Below, in pieces: positions 11,552 to 21,110 of a DNA stretch of 26,714 nucleotides. This DNA is from Saccoglossus kowalevskii (Eukaryota > Hemichordata > Enteropneusta > Harrimaniidae): NCBI RefSeq assembly GCF_000003605.2, contig NW_003135346.1, positions 328,815-355,528 on the forward strand, read 5' to 3'. How positions within the stretch are numbered: position 1 is the first letter of the stretch; every line of letters begins with the position of its first letter. Both the position numbers and the translations under genes were made by a program. The notes below the pieces were generated by a model. That model did no database searches, was not told the DNA's origin, and saw only the letters and a program-made list of their open reading frames with translations.

Positions 11552-11729
11552 CACTGAAACCTCAATATAATGAACACCTTTATAATGAATTTCCTGATAT
11601 AATGAACACCTAGCATGTCTCCCGCTTACAACAAACCCAATGTACTATGTGCTTCACTATAGTGAACATTTCACTATAACAAACTAATTGTATGTCCCCC
11701 AAAGAGTTCGTTATAACGAGGCTACAGTG
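11552..11729. mobile_element. pogo/Tigger-like MITE, 178 bp, TA target site
   Basis: The left end reads CACTGAAACCTCAATATAATG and the reverse complement of the right end CACTGTAGCCTCGTTATAACG. TA flanks both ends (11550-11551 and 11730-11731). CACTG followed by CCTCG-TATAACGAAC is the known terminal pattern of pogo/Tigger-type DNA transposons. Internal TATAATGAAC-like words repeat. It has no transposase. Confidence 0.85.
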
Positions 11730-12840
11730 TATATAAGGTGGCCTCACAGTCTAAAGTTCCCGATGATGGGATAAGTTAATATTTCAAACGCAAAATACAT
11801 TCTATCTGCAAGTGAAGCTAAATATGTAATATATATATACAGTAACTGTTACGAATAGATCAACCTCTTTATGGGCTTAATTTAATATATAATTGTAAAA
11901 TATATTTCGTATTAATAGAAATATGTCGCTATGTCAAATAGAATGTACGTTACTAAGGGAGTAATGTAGCAATGTGGTATAGACGTGTATGTGTCGGATG
12001 TTGTATTTCAAATAGGTGGTATTACGTTACGGAAGGTGATCTACATGTAGCCGCAGAACGATTTAATTGTTTTAAACTTAGTTGTCAATTTATGCAATGA
12101 TATCATTGATTTTTCATTTGATTCAACTCATTATAGTAAATTGTATGTTTTATTTATATTTTACTTTTGACCGAATAGTTTATTCCATGCGTCGGTTCAT
12201 TAATTATATTTATTCTGCCTTTTTTTGGCATAGGAATATATCCCTAAGTATGACAGCTAGATAATGTTAAAGTGATAATTATATAACAGAAACGTGACAA
12301 AGACAAAGAAGAAAGGTATCTCCTTCTCTGTCGTGTCAAGCGAGTTGAAGCACTTGGACATCGTTGAACAGAGCATGGTTCTGAATTAACATAGTTTGTT
12401 AAAAGATCGAGTCCAATAAAAGGATTCGGATCCCGTTACCGGTCTAGAAAATATAAGTAGATCTGAGAGTGTGGGAAAGTATTATAAGGTTACAAATTCA
12501 GATCGAATTCAGACTTTAGTATAACCAATATATATTTGCTTATGCGCAGAATAACGACTAAAAAATGCAAATATAAAGATATGTTTAGTAGTAGTTTGTT
12601 AATGCAACTGGTGTGCACCGTATGTCGTGTAATATGATAAAATTGTTTGCGTGTATCTATTAATCGACTTGTTTAGCTGATTACTAGCGAATGGCTGTGT
12701 TATGTCTGTCATCGTTTAAGCCTATGCGAGATCCTGCACGGAAATTGGCTCAGTGATTTGGAACTAATTACCAGATAACCGTCGCTATTCGGACTACTAT
12801 TTCTGACAGTTGGTATTCGCAGTTATTAATTTAGTGAACG
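11730..12840. other. Intergenic DNA, nothing recognised
   Basis: AT-rich. Only short open frames with no recognisable domain. A short TA run lies near 11830. Confidence 0.5.
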
Positions 12841-12940
12841 ATTAATCAAAAAATATGACGTGTTCAGTACTTGGTGTGATTGGCTGTATGATTGAAGGTT
12901 ACGCCCTAGAGTCCTTTTACTGCTTTGTAATTGGTTAAGG
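12841..12940 (+). repeat. CCAAT-bearing repeat, copy 1
   Basis: TGTGATTGGCTGT ... GTCCTTTTACTG ... TGTAATTGGTTAAGG matches 21001-21110 (TGTGATTGGTTGT ... GTCTCTTATACTG ... TGTAATTGGTTAAGG) in order and spacing. Two ATTGG boxes and a TTTTACT or TTATACT box suggest a promoter-like part of an LTR or similar element, but no element ends were found. Confidence 0.55.
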
Positions 12941-12970
12941 TTTTTAAAGTGAATAAAATTGTTTTAGTTG

Positions 12971-13110
12971 GTCTTGGCGAGTACACGAGGAGAGAGGCAG
13001 TCTTGGGAGAGTCTAAGGCAGTCTTGAGACGAAGTCTTGACGCAGTCTTGGGGAGAGTCTTGACGCAGTCTAGAAAAGTCTTGGGTCAGCCTTGCCATAG
13101 TCTTGGGGAC
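12971..13110 (+). repeat. Degenerate tandem repeat of AGTCTTG
   Basis: Nine or so copies of AGTCTTG or AGTCTWR, spaced 10-20 bp apart and mixed with GGGAGAG and GACGC, run from GGTCTTGGCG to CATAGTCTTGGGGAC. The spacing is irregular. A short open frame crossing it is an effect of the repeat. Confidence 0.7.
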
Positions 13111-14516
13111 TTTTCCCCAGGGCGCTGTGTCTTATAGAGTGCTCGACTGACCGACTAAGACAGAGTTGAAACGTATTTCGTTGTGTGTGTCTTATTTGAC
13201 TGTAAAGTTTAAGTGACTTTCCCGATCCCGCACCTCAAGGGGACGCGATAGAGAGACGAGACGAGATTCCCCCCTTAGTTTTCGCTAAGCGATGAATTAA
13301 TTGTCCACTAACAGGAAAGTGGGACGGGTTTGGACAATCGCGAGATCAGGCTTACCTTATTGATGTTTTAACCCAAGCAGAGTTTGCCAAGGATTAGGCT
13401 GCTCACCCACTAACAGGAATCGTGAGATGGGCTTTGACTGTCAGCAGTGAATTTTACCATGTTACTAGCATAGCTTTTCTTAATGGCAATTATTCCTTAT
13501 CTTCCCTTGTGTTGTCAGCTTGCCAGGGACATTTAACATTTTGATTTTTTCTTTGTTTTCTTTAAACATTCGTACTAAATTTATGGCGTGATTTGCTGTT
13601 AAAAAGTGAAGCACAGTTGTGTTGTTGTGCTTTTGTTATCAAGTAAGAAAGTTCAAGCCAGATGCAGAAAACACAAAATGATCAAACTGTTGCCTGTGGA
13701 TGTAACTTTTACATGCATAAATTAAAAGCGATGTGCTCACACACACACACCGTATACAAACAAACTGTTCTGTATTGCATCAACACTACGTCAAAGTTAA
13801 TTGAAATCCCATATATTCTCAGACGTCTCACAAAATTATGTTCCTAATTACAACAGTGTTACATACATTTATATTACTCTATTAAGAATAATATTAGGAA
13901 TATTGTGCAGCGTTTTAACTACGAGTGTGTGGGATATTGGTTACTAAACTTTCATAAATAGAGAACATATAATCAGATTCAAGAATAGTCTAGAATTTGC
14001 ATTTTTTGTTCTACACTTGTACATTATTTATCATATTCAAATCAGCGCTAATGAAAAAATATTACTGTGCTAGAAAGTTACGGTTATGGTATGAATTTGT
14101 AACATAATTATTCCATCACGACGGCCGATTAAATCTAGTTTGTATACAATCTGTGAAAACGATGGATACACGCCACTTTGTGAAACACGTACATTCGAAT
14201 TCAAATAATTTGCTAACAGCACTACTGACAATACTGACTCACAACTTTCAATGTAAAGACAATATTTGCATATGTGAATAAAAGTATGTAGTGACCATAT
14301 CCAGTCAATAATGCATAACACAAATCAAACTGTACATTTAGTACATACTAGTATTTAAAAATATGTAACCATAATTGTTATTCAAAGACATACGTGACAT
14401 CTGAAGAAAACGCATCTTGATGGGAACAGACTTCTTAGATATACATACAAGACAAATTATATATTTGTTTTGGCTTAATTGGCGATTGTTTCCAAATAGC
14501 AACAACGTTTTTCATA
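13111..14516. other. Intergenic DNA downstream of gene 2
   Basis: Two diverged copies of CCACTAACAGGAA lie 105 bp apart (13303 and 13408), the trace of a short tandem duplication. A (CA)7 run lies at about 13738. No gene was recognised. Confidence 0.45.
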
Positions 14517-14522
14517 TTTATT
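14517..14522 (-). promoter_or_regulatory. Probable poly(A) signal of gene 2
   Basis: AATAAA on the minus strand lies 38 bp beyond the stop codon of gene 2, giving a very short 3' UTR. It is the nearest canonical signal after the stop. Confidence 0.5.
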
Positions 14523-14559
14523 TTAGAAAAACATGATATCTGTTTTTGTGCTCAATCAT

Positions 14560-15368
14560 CTACGATTTTGTTTCGTTTCGTGGTTTTATTTTTCTAGATC
14601 CTACCAAATAGAATTTTTGTATGCGCCTACGTAATTTGCTTGCTAACTCTGAAGTAAAACGGAGTTCAGGTTTGGTCATCTGTACGCAGACGGTGTTATT
14701 TCTAGCTGATTCCTTTAATTTATAACTTTGTATTTTCACTCCACCCAAATGCCACACGCCCTTTCCATTATCTATGACGTCATCAATACACATGTCCCTG
14801 TAGACACGCACTTCTTTCCTCAAAGCCGTTTTCTCTCTTTCCATTCTACCAATTCCGAAGTCAGCAACTTTCTCCCAAAATGTCTTATTAAAATACATAT
14901 AGAGTTGATAGTCTGCAGTGTTCCACTCTTTTATCCGTTCTTCCATCCATGGAGTCATTTGTGTGACCGTGCTTTGATTACGTGCGTTCACATTAAAGTA
15001 CACAATGTCTTCAATGTCCCAACACATGGCGTGGCGCAATAAAATCAACGATTCTTCAAAGTACTCCGCAATAAACACAAGGTCAAATACGCTGTTAACT
15101 GTGTTGATGATTTCCGGAATTCTGTCGTTGGACATCCAGTCTTCTGCACTGAAACCCAGGTCGTACAAGTAATTATTATGTACATAAGGGTTGTGCTGGT
15201 GATAAATTTCAGGGGTTTCTAAAAATGATTGTAGTTTACTAGTCTTTGTGGCGTTGACTTTTAAGAAATCTCCCAGTTTATAGTAGTTGAACAATGACTC
15301 AAACTGCGTCACCGGATTCCGTAAAATGGTACTGTATATTGTATCGTTCGGCATCAGCTGAAGTATAC
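14560..15368 (-). CDS. GAL3ST-like sulfotransferase gene 2, 3' terminal coding exon
   Basis: Second galactose-3-O-sulfotransferase paralogue. The acceptor is GTTTGTTTGCAG just above 15368. The phase 1 join makes AGT (Ser89 of the visible protein). In order: LMPNDT at 93-98; ILRNPVTQFESLFNYYK, the 3'-phosphate-binding segment with Arg105 and Ser113; HNNYLYDLGF; DLVFIAEYFEESLILLRHAMCW; then WNTADYQLYMYFNKTFWEKV. These blocks appear in the same order as in gene 1 and in vertebrate GAL3ST proteins. The visible protein from both exons is 357 residues. It ends in a basic tail, SRKIKPRNETKS, longer than that of gene 1. It contains NATK, NQST and NKTF sequons, as expected of a Golgi-lumen protein. 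The plus-strand open frames across this exon are shadows. Confidence 0.94.
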
Positions 15369-15614
15369 CTGCAAACAAACACAGTGTTGCATGTGATCCT
15401 CAACAATACATCTTGAATTTCACGGAAGGCTAGTTATTGCTTGCGAGGTAGTCTCGAAAGACATATGAAACACAAAAAGTCCCAATTTTAAACGCTAACA
15501 AAAAGCTTACACTTACTAATAAAACATTGAGCAACAAACACAATATTTGTGCAACAACGGACATCATAGTGTTTATATTGTTCGAGTGAAAAACTACTCA
15601 AGAACGGTGATTGC

Positions 15615-15675
15615 GTATAATGGACCACTTTCTTCTCATTGCGAGCGAGGTCCCGCATTATGCGTGAAATCGGTC
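15615..15675. repeat. Isolated end of the 19357-19730 element family
   Basis: AATGGACCACTTT followed by TTGCGAG and TTATGCGTGAAATCGG resembles the reverse complement of the right end of the 19357-19730 element (AATAGACCATTTT, CTGCGAG, TTATGCGTGAAATCGA). Only one end is seen, so this is a decayed fragment at best. Confidence 0.4.
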
Positions 15676-16258
15676 ATGAAAACAAGATTGTCCGCATACT
15701 TTATTCTACGTTCTGTCATATTACCTCAAACCCTGCAAATAGAAGTGTGCATGGAATCATGGAAAGAAATAACGGTGTGTATTGTCGTGTAATAACTGTT
15801 ATAGAGGTGATTGATACGACAGGTCATACTTGTTTACAATTGGAATCTACCAGGTGTGCTTGAAATTTACATAACAGGATGTTTATGATTTTGCCTATGT
15901 GGGACAGCTGCTAGCAAGGCCACATTCTGATCGGCTCATGTGGAAACCCAGGTGGTGTCGCTGAATCTGGGCCATTTATGTCTATAAATAGGCTAGACTG
16001 AGGACAGTTGGGGGGCCCATCATTTCAACTGTGTACCCTGTGTGTTACTGCTGCGATATTGTGAGACAAATGATTCAGGCTTCAACCACCATTCTGTGAT
16101 AGTTGTATAAACTGCTCTGCGATCTCCTGTTATCAGCGGTGTCCTCAAGAATAGCAGCGTTCCTCTGCAAGCAAGACTCCTGCATTACTTCGTTGTGTTG
16201 CAGAAGCGATTGACTGTCATCAATTTCCACACCCTGGAACTGTGAGTTATCACCAATG

Positions 16259-16267
16259 CACACTTCC
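16259..16267 (+). repeat. Target-site duplication, left copy (CACACTTCC)
   Basis: Nine bases, identical to 17017-17025, directly bordering the inverted-repeat element. Nine bp is the typical duplication length of Mutator-like elements. Confidence 0.85.
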
Positions 16268-17016
16268 TAGACTGGCGCAGTCGGGGCGATTAATTTGTTT
16301 TTGTAGTTTAAATACAATAAAAAAAATCGCGAAATGGTGTTAGCGCGAAATCACCTGTAACTGCGAAATCACCCCCGACTGGTTTATTCTGCATGGCCCT
16401 CTATCGACACTGCAGGAACCCGTCGATTTTTCAACGGGTAATTATGTTAATGAGTGTTTTAATTGACAATCATCTAGGCCAATCACAACGTCTCTTCAAC
16501 TGACCTCTGACCGAAAAGACGTCGGCTGATTGTAGCAGCCGATTTTTTTTTTATACTACAACTAGTACGAGTTATTTTTTTACACATTTTGATGAATCAG
16601 AAACGACNNNNNNNNNNNNNNNNNNNNNNNNNNNNNNNNNNNNNNNNNNNNNNNNNNTGACCGAAAAGACGTCGGCTGATTGTAGCAGCCGATTTTTTTT
16701 TTATACTTACAACTAGTACGAGTTATTTTTTTACACATTTTGATGAATCAGAAACGACGACTACGAAAAACTCGAATTTCGACGTGCCGCCATGTTGGGT
16801 CTGCAGTGTGACATTTACCATGTTGACCTCATTATGCACGTATTTCCGCGCCCACCTCATTATAATACGTGCAATTCATGAATATTTAATAGCAATGAAT
16901 TTCCTGCAGAATAAACCAGTCGGGGTGATTTCGCGCTAACACCTCCATTTCGCGAATTTTTTAATTTTATTTAAACTACAAAAAAAAAAATTAATCGCCT
17001 CGACTGCGCCAGTCTA
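16268..17016. mobile_element. MULE-like non-autonomous element with ~110-bp inverted repeats
   Basis: The left end TAGACTGGCGCAGTCGGGGC and the reverse complement of the right end TAGACTGGCGCAGTCGAGGC begin arms that stay alike for about 110 bp: GATTAATT, GTAGTTTAAATA, TCGCGAAATGG, GTGTTAGCGCGAAATCACC, CGACTGGTTTATTCTGCA. The 9-bp duplication outside and the long arms fit Mutator-like elements. It has no transposase. The assembled length is inflated by the 50 Ns and a duplicated 100-bp flank; the true element is probably close to 600 bp. It sits inside an older repeat and an intron of gene 2. Confidence 0.9.
16608..16657. other. Assembly gap (50 N) with duplicated flanks
   Basis: 16508-16607 and 16658-16758 are the same sequence except for one extra T in the second copy. 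Both start TGACCGAAAAGACGTCGGCT and end GAATCAGAAACGAC. The gap therefore probably joins two contigs that overlap. Confidence 0.95.
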
Positions 17017-17025
17017 CACACTTCC
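17017..17025 (+). repeat. Target-site duplication, right copy (CACACTTCC)
   Basis: Second copy of 16259-16267. Removing the element and one copy restores a sequence that lines up with the uninterrupted repeat near 25145-25165. Confidence 0.85.
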
Positions 17026-17634
17026 CTACGCAATCCCTTATTTTAGTGAATTTATTTATTGTGTTTTTCTGTGCTTTGTTTATTGTAATTATTTTGAGAG
17101 GTATTAAATCCAGGAGCTTTGACTTGGCATTTTGGTGTATGTGTATTTCATTTCAAGTAGTATTGTCATGTCTAGAACCCATTCTAGCAGTGAAAGAGCC
17201 CCCTGTCCAGTGTGAGTTCTGTGAGTGTCCCTTTCAATAGCAATGAGCAGGCCTCATTGTCCTGACAAGGACCAAAAGGGTCATAGCGGGATGAACACAT
17301 TTGATGATGGTCAATTATTTAAAAACGGGGGTAATTAGGGATATCCTCACTCCATATTCATTTCGACACTGAGCTATAAAAAAGAAAGTCAAGTTCAAAA
17401 TCAAATTATTCAGGTTTTGCAGCGTCTTTCACGCAATACGCTTGCTTCGATCGGGAAATCACGTATTCTTGCGCGTGTCAACTCACTTTAGAAAAGTGTA
17501 CAAGACGCCATGATAAGAACCAATCAAGTACGCACCATCCGGTGTCCAACTTTGTTACATTAACTATTAACTGAGTGCGAGTTAATTCCACCACCGTGTA
17601 CATATATTGTTAACTAGCGCGAGGTTCAACTTAC

Positions 17635-17899
17635 TTTTTAAGTTTAACCTTGCATGATGCGTAAACATGTTATACACATGCCAGGGAACTTGGATGGCGT
17701 TGTTTGGATTAAACAGCTCAGGGTATGTAAACTGGTGACCTTTCTTTGGCAGCACAACAGTTAAGTTGTGTTTATCAGCATACCGCAGGATAATGTTTTG
17801 TAAAGTACTGCTTCCACTCTTGTGAGTTTTCAACATCAGCAAATTATTCCTTGGAACGCAGTTTAACTTTCCTGCCTTCCCTTCTCTTAACCATTGAGC
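17635..17899 (-). CDS. GAL3ST-like sulfotransferase gene 2, upstream coding exon (PAPS loop)
   Basis: This encodes 88 residues plus one base. LKTHKSGSST at 23-32 is the 5'-phosphosulfate-binding loop, preceded by CVPR. Downstream come RYADKHNLTVVLPKK, VPWHVYN and THHARLNLK, all shared with gene 1. The acceptor is GATTGTTCTTTCAG (AG at 17901-17900) in phase 0; there is no usable ATG at its upstream edge, so this is an internal exon. By eye more than half of the residues match the gene 1 exon. The exon with the membrane anchor must lie upstream on the minus strand (above 17902). I could not identify it. A minus-strand open frame near 18877-19080 starting with a hydrophobic stretch is a weak candidate without a good donor. 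Confidence 0.92.
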
Positions 17900-17902
17900 C
17901 TG

Positions 17903-18544
17903 AAAGAACAATCGTCAACTGAGTCAGGTTTCAATTTCTCAAACAACATTGTTATAATGTTTATGACTTGCATAGCTTGCATACCTCTTTGTTTTGTTTT
18001 TTTTCTAATAAAATAAAGTTTTATGCGAATGTATCAATGGCGAAATATGGATTACCGCGAAATAAAGTGTCACAAGTCTCGTTTAATTTCGAGGTAACCC
18101 GGTTTTGCCATTTATACACTTCCGAAAAATAATTTCATTTATTGAAAAAAAAAAACACAAAATAAACAAGAGACTACATTGCTTTAGTGGTATTATTTTT
18201 CATTGTATGTAATAGTAAAGTTCTTTGAATTCACCAGTAAAATAAAACAAAATCCTAATATTTATTGAACATTTAAACAACCCTTAGAACCCTTGATGAT
18301 TTTAATTCTAAATTACTGACGATATTTTCAGCTCTATCAAATTAATCTGAAAGAATATCTTTTACAGATAAAAAACGCATTTCCTTTTCACACATCAACA
18401 ACGCATATTAAAGGACAGTGGTCGTCACCATGGCGACCGCGTGCGTTTGATGTTTGCCCCATGATTCGTTCAACGCCACGCGAGGGCCGCTGTGCCCAGC
18501 ATGCCGTTGTACGCTATCGACTGTCAGTTCGATGCCAAAACAAA
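17903..18544. other. Upstream flank of gene 2
   Basis: Mostly AT-rich, with the small MITE at 18031-18117. From about 18415 to 18545 the sequence becomes richer in G, C and CpG (GTCGTCACCATGGCGACCGC onward), which could be a promoter or 5' UTR for the exon-like segment at 18545. Confidence 0.4.
18031..18117. mobile_element. Small palindromic MITE, 87 bp
   Basis: GTATCAATGGCGAAATATGG at the left and the reverse complement of the right end, GTATAAATGGCAAAACCGGG, form arms of about 38 bp that continue as ATTACCGCGAAATAAA and TTACCTCGAAATTAAA. Nearly the whole unit can fold on itself. Confidence 0.7.
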
Positions 18545-18610
18545 ATGGAGTGGCAACTTACACTGGTACTAGTGCTTGTTACAGTGTTCTCATGCGGAGA
18601 GTCCCTGCAA
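18545..18610 (+). CDS. Candidate first coding exon with signal peptide (orphan)
   Basis: An ATG in a good context (AACAAAATGG) opens 22 codons reading MEWQLTLVLVLVTVFSCGES-LQ: a short acidic start, a hydrophobic core of LTLVLVLVTVF and a plausible signal-peptidase site after SCG. The frame then reaches CAA/GTAACA, a moderate donor in phase 0; read through, it stops eight codons later. The sequence just upstream is richer in CpG. This pattern fits the first exon of a secreted or membrane protein gene on the plus strand, pointing away from gene 2. No following exon was recognised to the right, so a chance hydrophobic frame cannot be excluded. Confidence 0.35.
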
Positions 18611-19356
18611 GTAACAAAATACCGTGAATAAGTAGTATACAGTCAAGTGGTTAAGGAATAAGTAAATAATAAATTTAACTCCCAGGCAAGATGAGGATAT
18701 TGACTGGAAAAAAGCAGGGGGTCACCAGCCTAATTTTCGAGAAATTTGAGTGTTAATTTAGTAACTTCATTGGATAGTTCCATATCGGCAGTATTATAAT
18801 TTTAGATGTATATGGCAGAGATATGCCATATCTTAAATTGTAGGCTGGTGACACAGGCTGAACATATCGTATATGCTTAATGATGGTGAACTTGTTCTGA
18901 ATTATTAGAAAAATCTGGGTCGTAAAAGTTTCGAAAAATGATTTGTTTCTTTAACATTGTATTCTGTGGAATTGTTTCAAAAATTGGAATTTTTGAAAAA
19001 TACACAATAGAATTGTATCGTGCCATGGGGAAATGAATCCATAATAAACCCAAAAACATTTTCATGCGATTTATTACCATTTTGAGTATGATTCTACATT
19101 AAAGGCAACGTTTTGTGAATACCACGAACAAACACACATTCACAATTGAACCTTCGATCAGTACACATGTCACCCAACCAAAACAATTCTCATCCACAAA
19201 TCTTTCACCATTTTATAAACTTACAAACAAGGTGGTATGTTTATCGATATGAAACAGATGTAAAGGTGGCGTGAAACAGCCAGCTACTCCAAAAACAGAG
19301 CAAAATATGAAATGTCTCGTCTTTCTGCCTGCCATTGGGCATGGAGTTCACCTTAA
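18611..19356. other. Non-coding DNA, nothing recognised
   Basis: AT-rich. The 67-codon minus-strand frame at 18877-19080 begins MVINRMKMFLGLLWIHF but shows no family motif and no donor. Confidence 0.4.
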
Positions 19357-19730
19357 ATAGGTGATTTTCCGTACAATTGCGAGATCTCGCGAGATGCATG
19401 AAAGACGCGCGTCGAACGTCTGCCGCAAAAATCGAACGATTTGATTTTGAACTCGAATTTCCTTTAAGTTATTTCGTAGCTCACACCGACCGGCCGATCT
19501 TCGACAGAGGAATATTGCTTTCGAATGCCCTCACTTAATCGAAATTGTCTATCATCAAATGTGGACAGCACATTATTAAGCATGGAAATGTCCCCCAAAA
19601 TACTTCGCGTTTGTCGAATCCCACGCGATGTTTGACGCGACTACGACGCTATGACCTTTGTTTGTCCTGTTTTTACGTTCGATTTCACGCATAACGCGTG
19701 ATTCTCGCAGTGTACGGAAAATGGTCTATT
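19357..19730. mobile_element. Inverted-repeat element (MITE), about 374 bp
   Basis: The left end reads ATAGGTGATTTTCCGTACA then TTGCGAGATC and ATGCATGAAA, CGTCGAACGT. The reverse complement of the right end reads ATAGACCATTTTCCGTACA then CTGCGAGAATC, ATGCGTGAAA, ATCGAACGT. The arms are about 50 bp and imperfect. The interior is CpG-richer than the flanks and non-coding. No convincing target duplication was found. Confidence 0.7.
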
Positions 19731-21000
19731 GTTCATGAAGCTATGTACTTTGAATATTACGTGTTATAAATTGTAGAAATGCAAGTTGGAAGGTAGGTTG
19801 GTGGAAGAAAGTGGCTAAGCAACTTTTCATACTGGAGTTTGTGAGCACAGTAGAAATGGTCTGCTTCATTCAGCAACGCGAGCAGATCCACAGACTTTAT
19901 CTCGGGGGGGGGGGGATAGATGATGAGACTATATTCCGTTATTCTGCAATCCGTACTTTCTGAATTTATTTTGGTATTTTATAACCGTACAACTGACACA
20001 TACACCTTGCTGGTTACTGTACCAAGTAATACTACTAGTTAAAGACTGAATATTTGTTTAAACAAGTTTGTGTGTTCCTTAGCCCGTGCTAATTGTTTCC
20101 TTCCGTGAATGAACGCAATTCGGTATAACCGATATGCAAACATAGAATTAGTTTAAATCTTAGCCCGTACTTGGTATGAATAAACATTAAACTCAGACTA
20201 GTTATTTTACGACACAAATTAATCACCACTAACGTGTTCGAGTGACTATAGATGGGAATAAACTACAAATTGCACATCAATCAAAGTTAGTTCAAATATT
20301 GCCCGTTTCAAAGTTAAGAAGCGTTCTGCATTTGCATAACACATCCCGTGGATTTGTCAGTTTGCCGAAGTCTAGTAGGAAATACTATCAGATATGATAC
20401 AAGCGCTCGTAATTGACGCTGCTCACTTATTGATGCAGGCTCAGTGGGCAGTGTTGATAGCATGTACGCGGACCTTGTATACATAGTAGTAGCGGCCTTT
20501 CTGGGTGACGTCTAAGCAATGTGTCTTATTGACAAAAAAAACACATACAGTGACCCCTTGTGCCCGGTACCAGCATGCGTTAGGTTAAAATGATAGTATA
20601 GGTTAATTATGATGCACATTTATTTATTTTACTTTACATAGTTACGTAGGTATCGATAAATAATCTAATCTTATATCAAGCCGGAAAACGCATTTGAATT
20701 ATTTATTACCAATATACTATCATGATTTATATTTCAGTCAGTTTGACAGTGGTTGCCATGACATATACTGATAAAGGTTAATGACAAGACCAGATGGCGA
20801 GCTGGTCGAAATCAACCAAAAACATCTTATGACTCTGCAGTTTTTAAGATACAATACAGTAGCTGTAATCCTAAACCATTTTTGTTTGCGATTTTAACTA
20901 AGGTGGTATCTTTGTGGAATGTTAGTGCGAGACTATTACCCCATCAATATTAGTTAGTGTTGACAATATATAGAAGTGTTTTTTCTAGACAGCTTGACGA
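19731..21000. other. Non-coding DNA
   Basis: A G10 run lies near 19905. A hairpin with GAAA at 20788-20811 is described separately. Otherwise no gene or clear element was seen. Confidence 0.4.
20781..20811 (+). ncRNA. Hammerhead-ribozyme-like hairpin (weak)
   Basis: ATGACAA, then stem GACCAG / loop ATGGCGAG / stem CTGGTC, then GAAA. This copies the order CUGANGA, stem II, GAAA of the hammerhead core, but ATGACAA differs from CUGANGA at two positions and stems I and III are not clear. A decayed ribozyme from a retroelement tail, or a chance hairpin. Confidence 0.15.
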
Positions 21001-21110
21001 GTAATTAATTGATTATGATGTGTAAAACTTTCATGTGATTGGTTGTTTGTTGGAAGGCAAGGCCTTGGAGTCTCTTATACTGATTGTAATTGGTTAAGGA
21101 GTGACAAGAA
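21001..21110 (+). repeat. CCAAT-bearing repeat, copy 2
   Basis: Partner of 12841-12940 in the same orientation; by eye about 70% alike, with both ATTGG boxes kept. Confidence 0.55.

Larger units (their letters stand above)
15700..17272 (+). repeat. Retrotransposon terminal repeat, plus-strand copy, interrupted
   Basis: The plus strand here matches the reverse complement of about 25040-25690 through many blocks. Examples: ATATTACCTCAA; GTGTGCATGGAATCATGG; CATACTTGTTTACA; GATTTACATAACA or its variant; GGACAGCTGCTAGCAA; CCACATTCTGAT; GGCCATTTATG; AGGACAGTTGGGG; CTCTGCAAGCAAGACTC; TTTAGTGAATTTATT; GAGTTCTGTGxGTG. It is split by the younger element at 16268-17016 and also contains roughly 110 bp (17058-17185) not seen in the other copy. 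It probably is the upstream terminal region of the element type at 22140-24920, here without its coding part. Confidence 0.8.
15369..17634 (-). other. Intron of GAL3ST-like gene 2 (phase 1, 2266 bp, transposon-filled)
   Basis: The donor AAAA/GTAAGT (GT at 17634-17633) and the acceptor TTTGCAG join in frame to give LNLK-S-ILQLMPNDT. Position and phase equal those of the 200-bp intron in gene 1. The excess length is largely the retrotransposon-related repeat (about 15700-17272) and the MULE-like element inside it. 15369-15690 and 17273-17634 are otherwise plain AT-rich DNA. Confidence 0.9.

Noticed and set aside
14728-15042. 104-codon plus-strand open frame
   Set aside because: Shadow of the gene 2 terminal exon on the opposite strand.
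18877-19080. Minus-strand frame starting MVINRMKMFLGLLWIHF as the anchor exon of gene 2
   Set aside because: Hydrophobic stretch is short and there is no good donor in frame; too weak to annotate.
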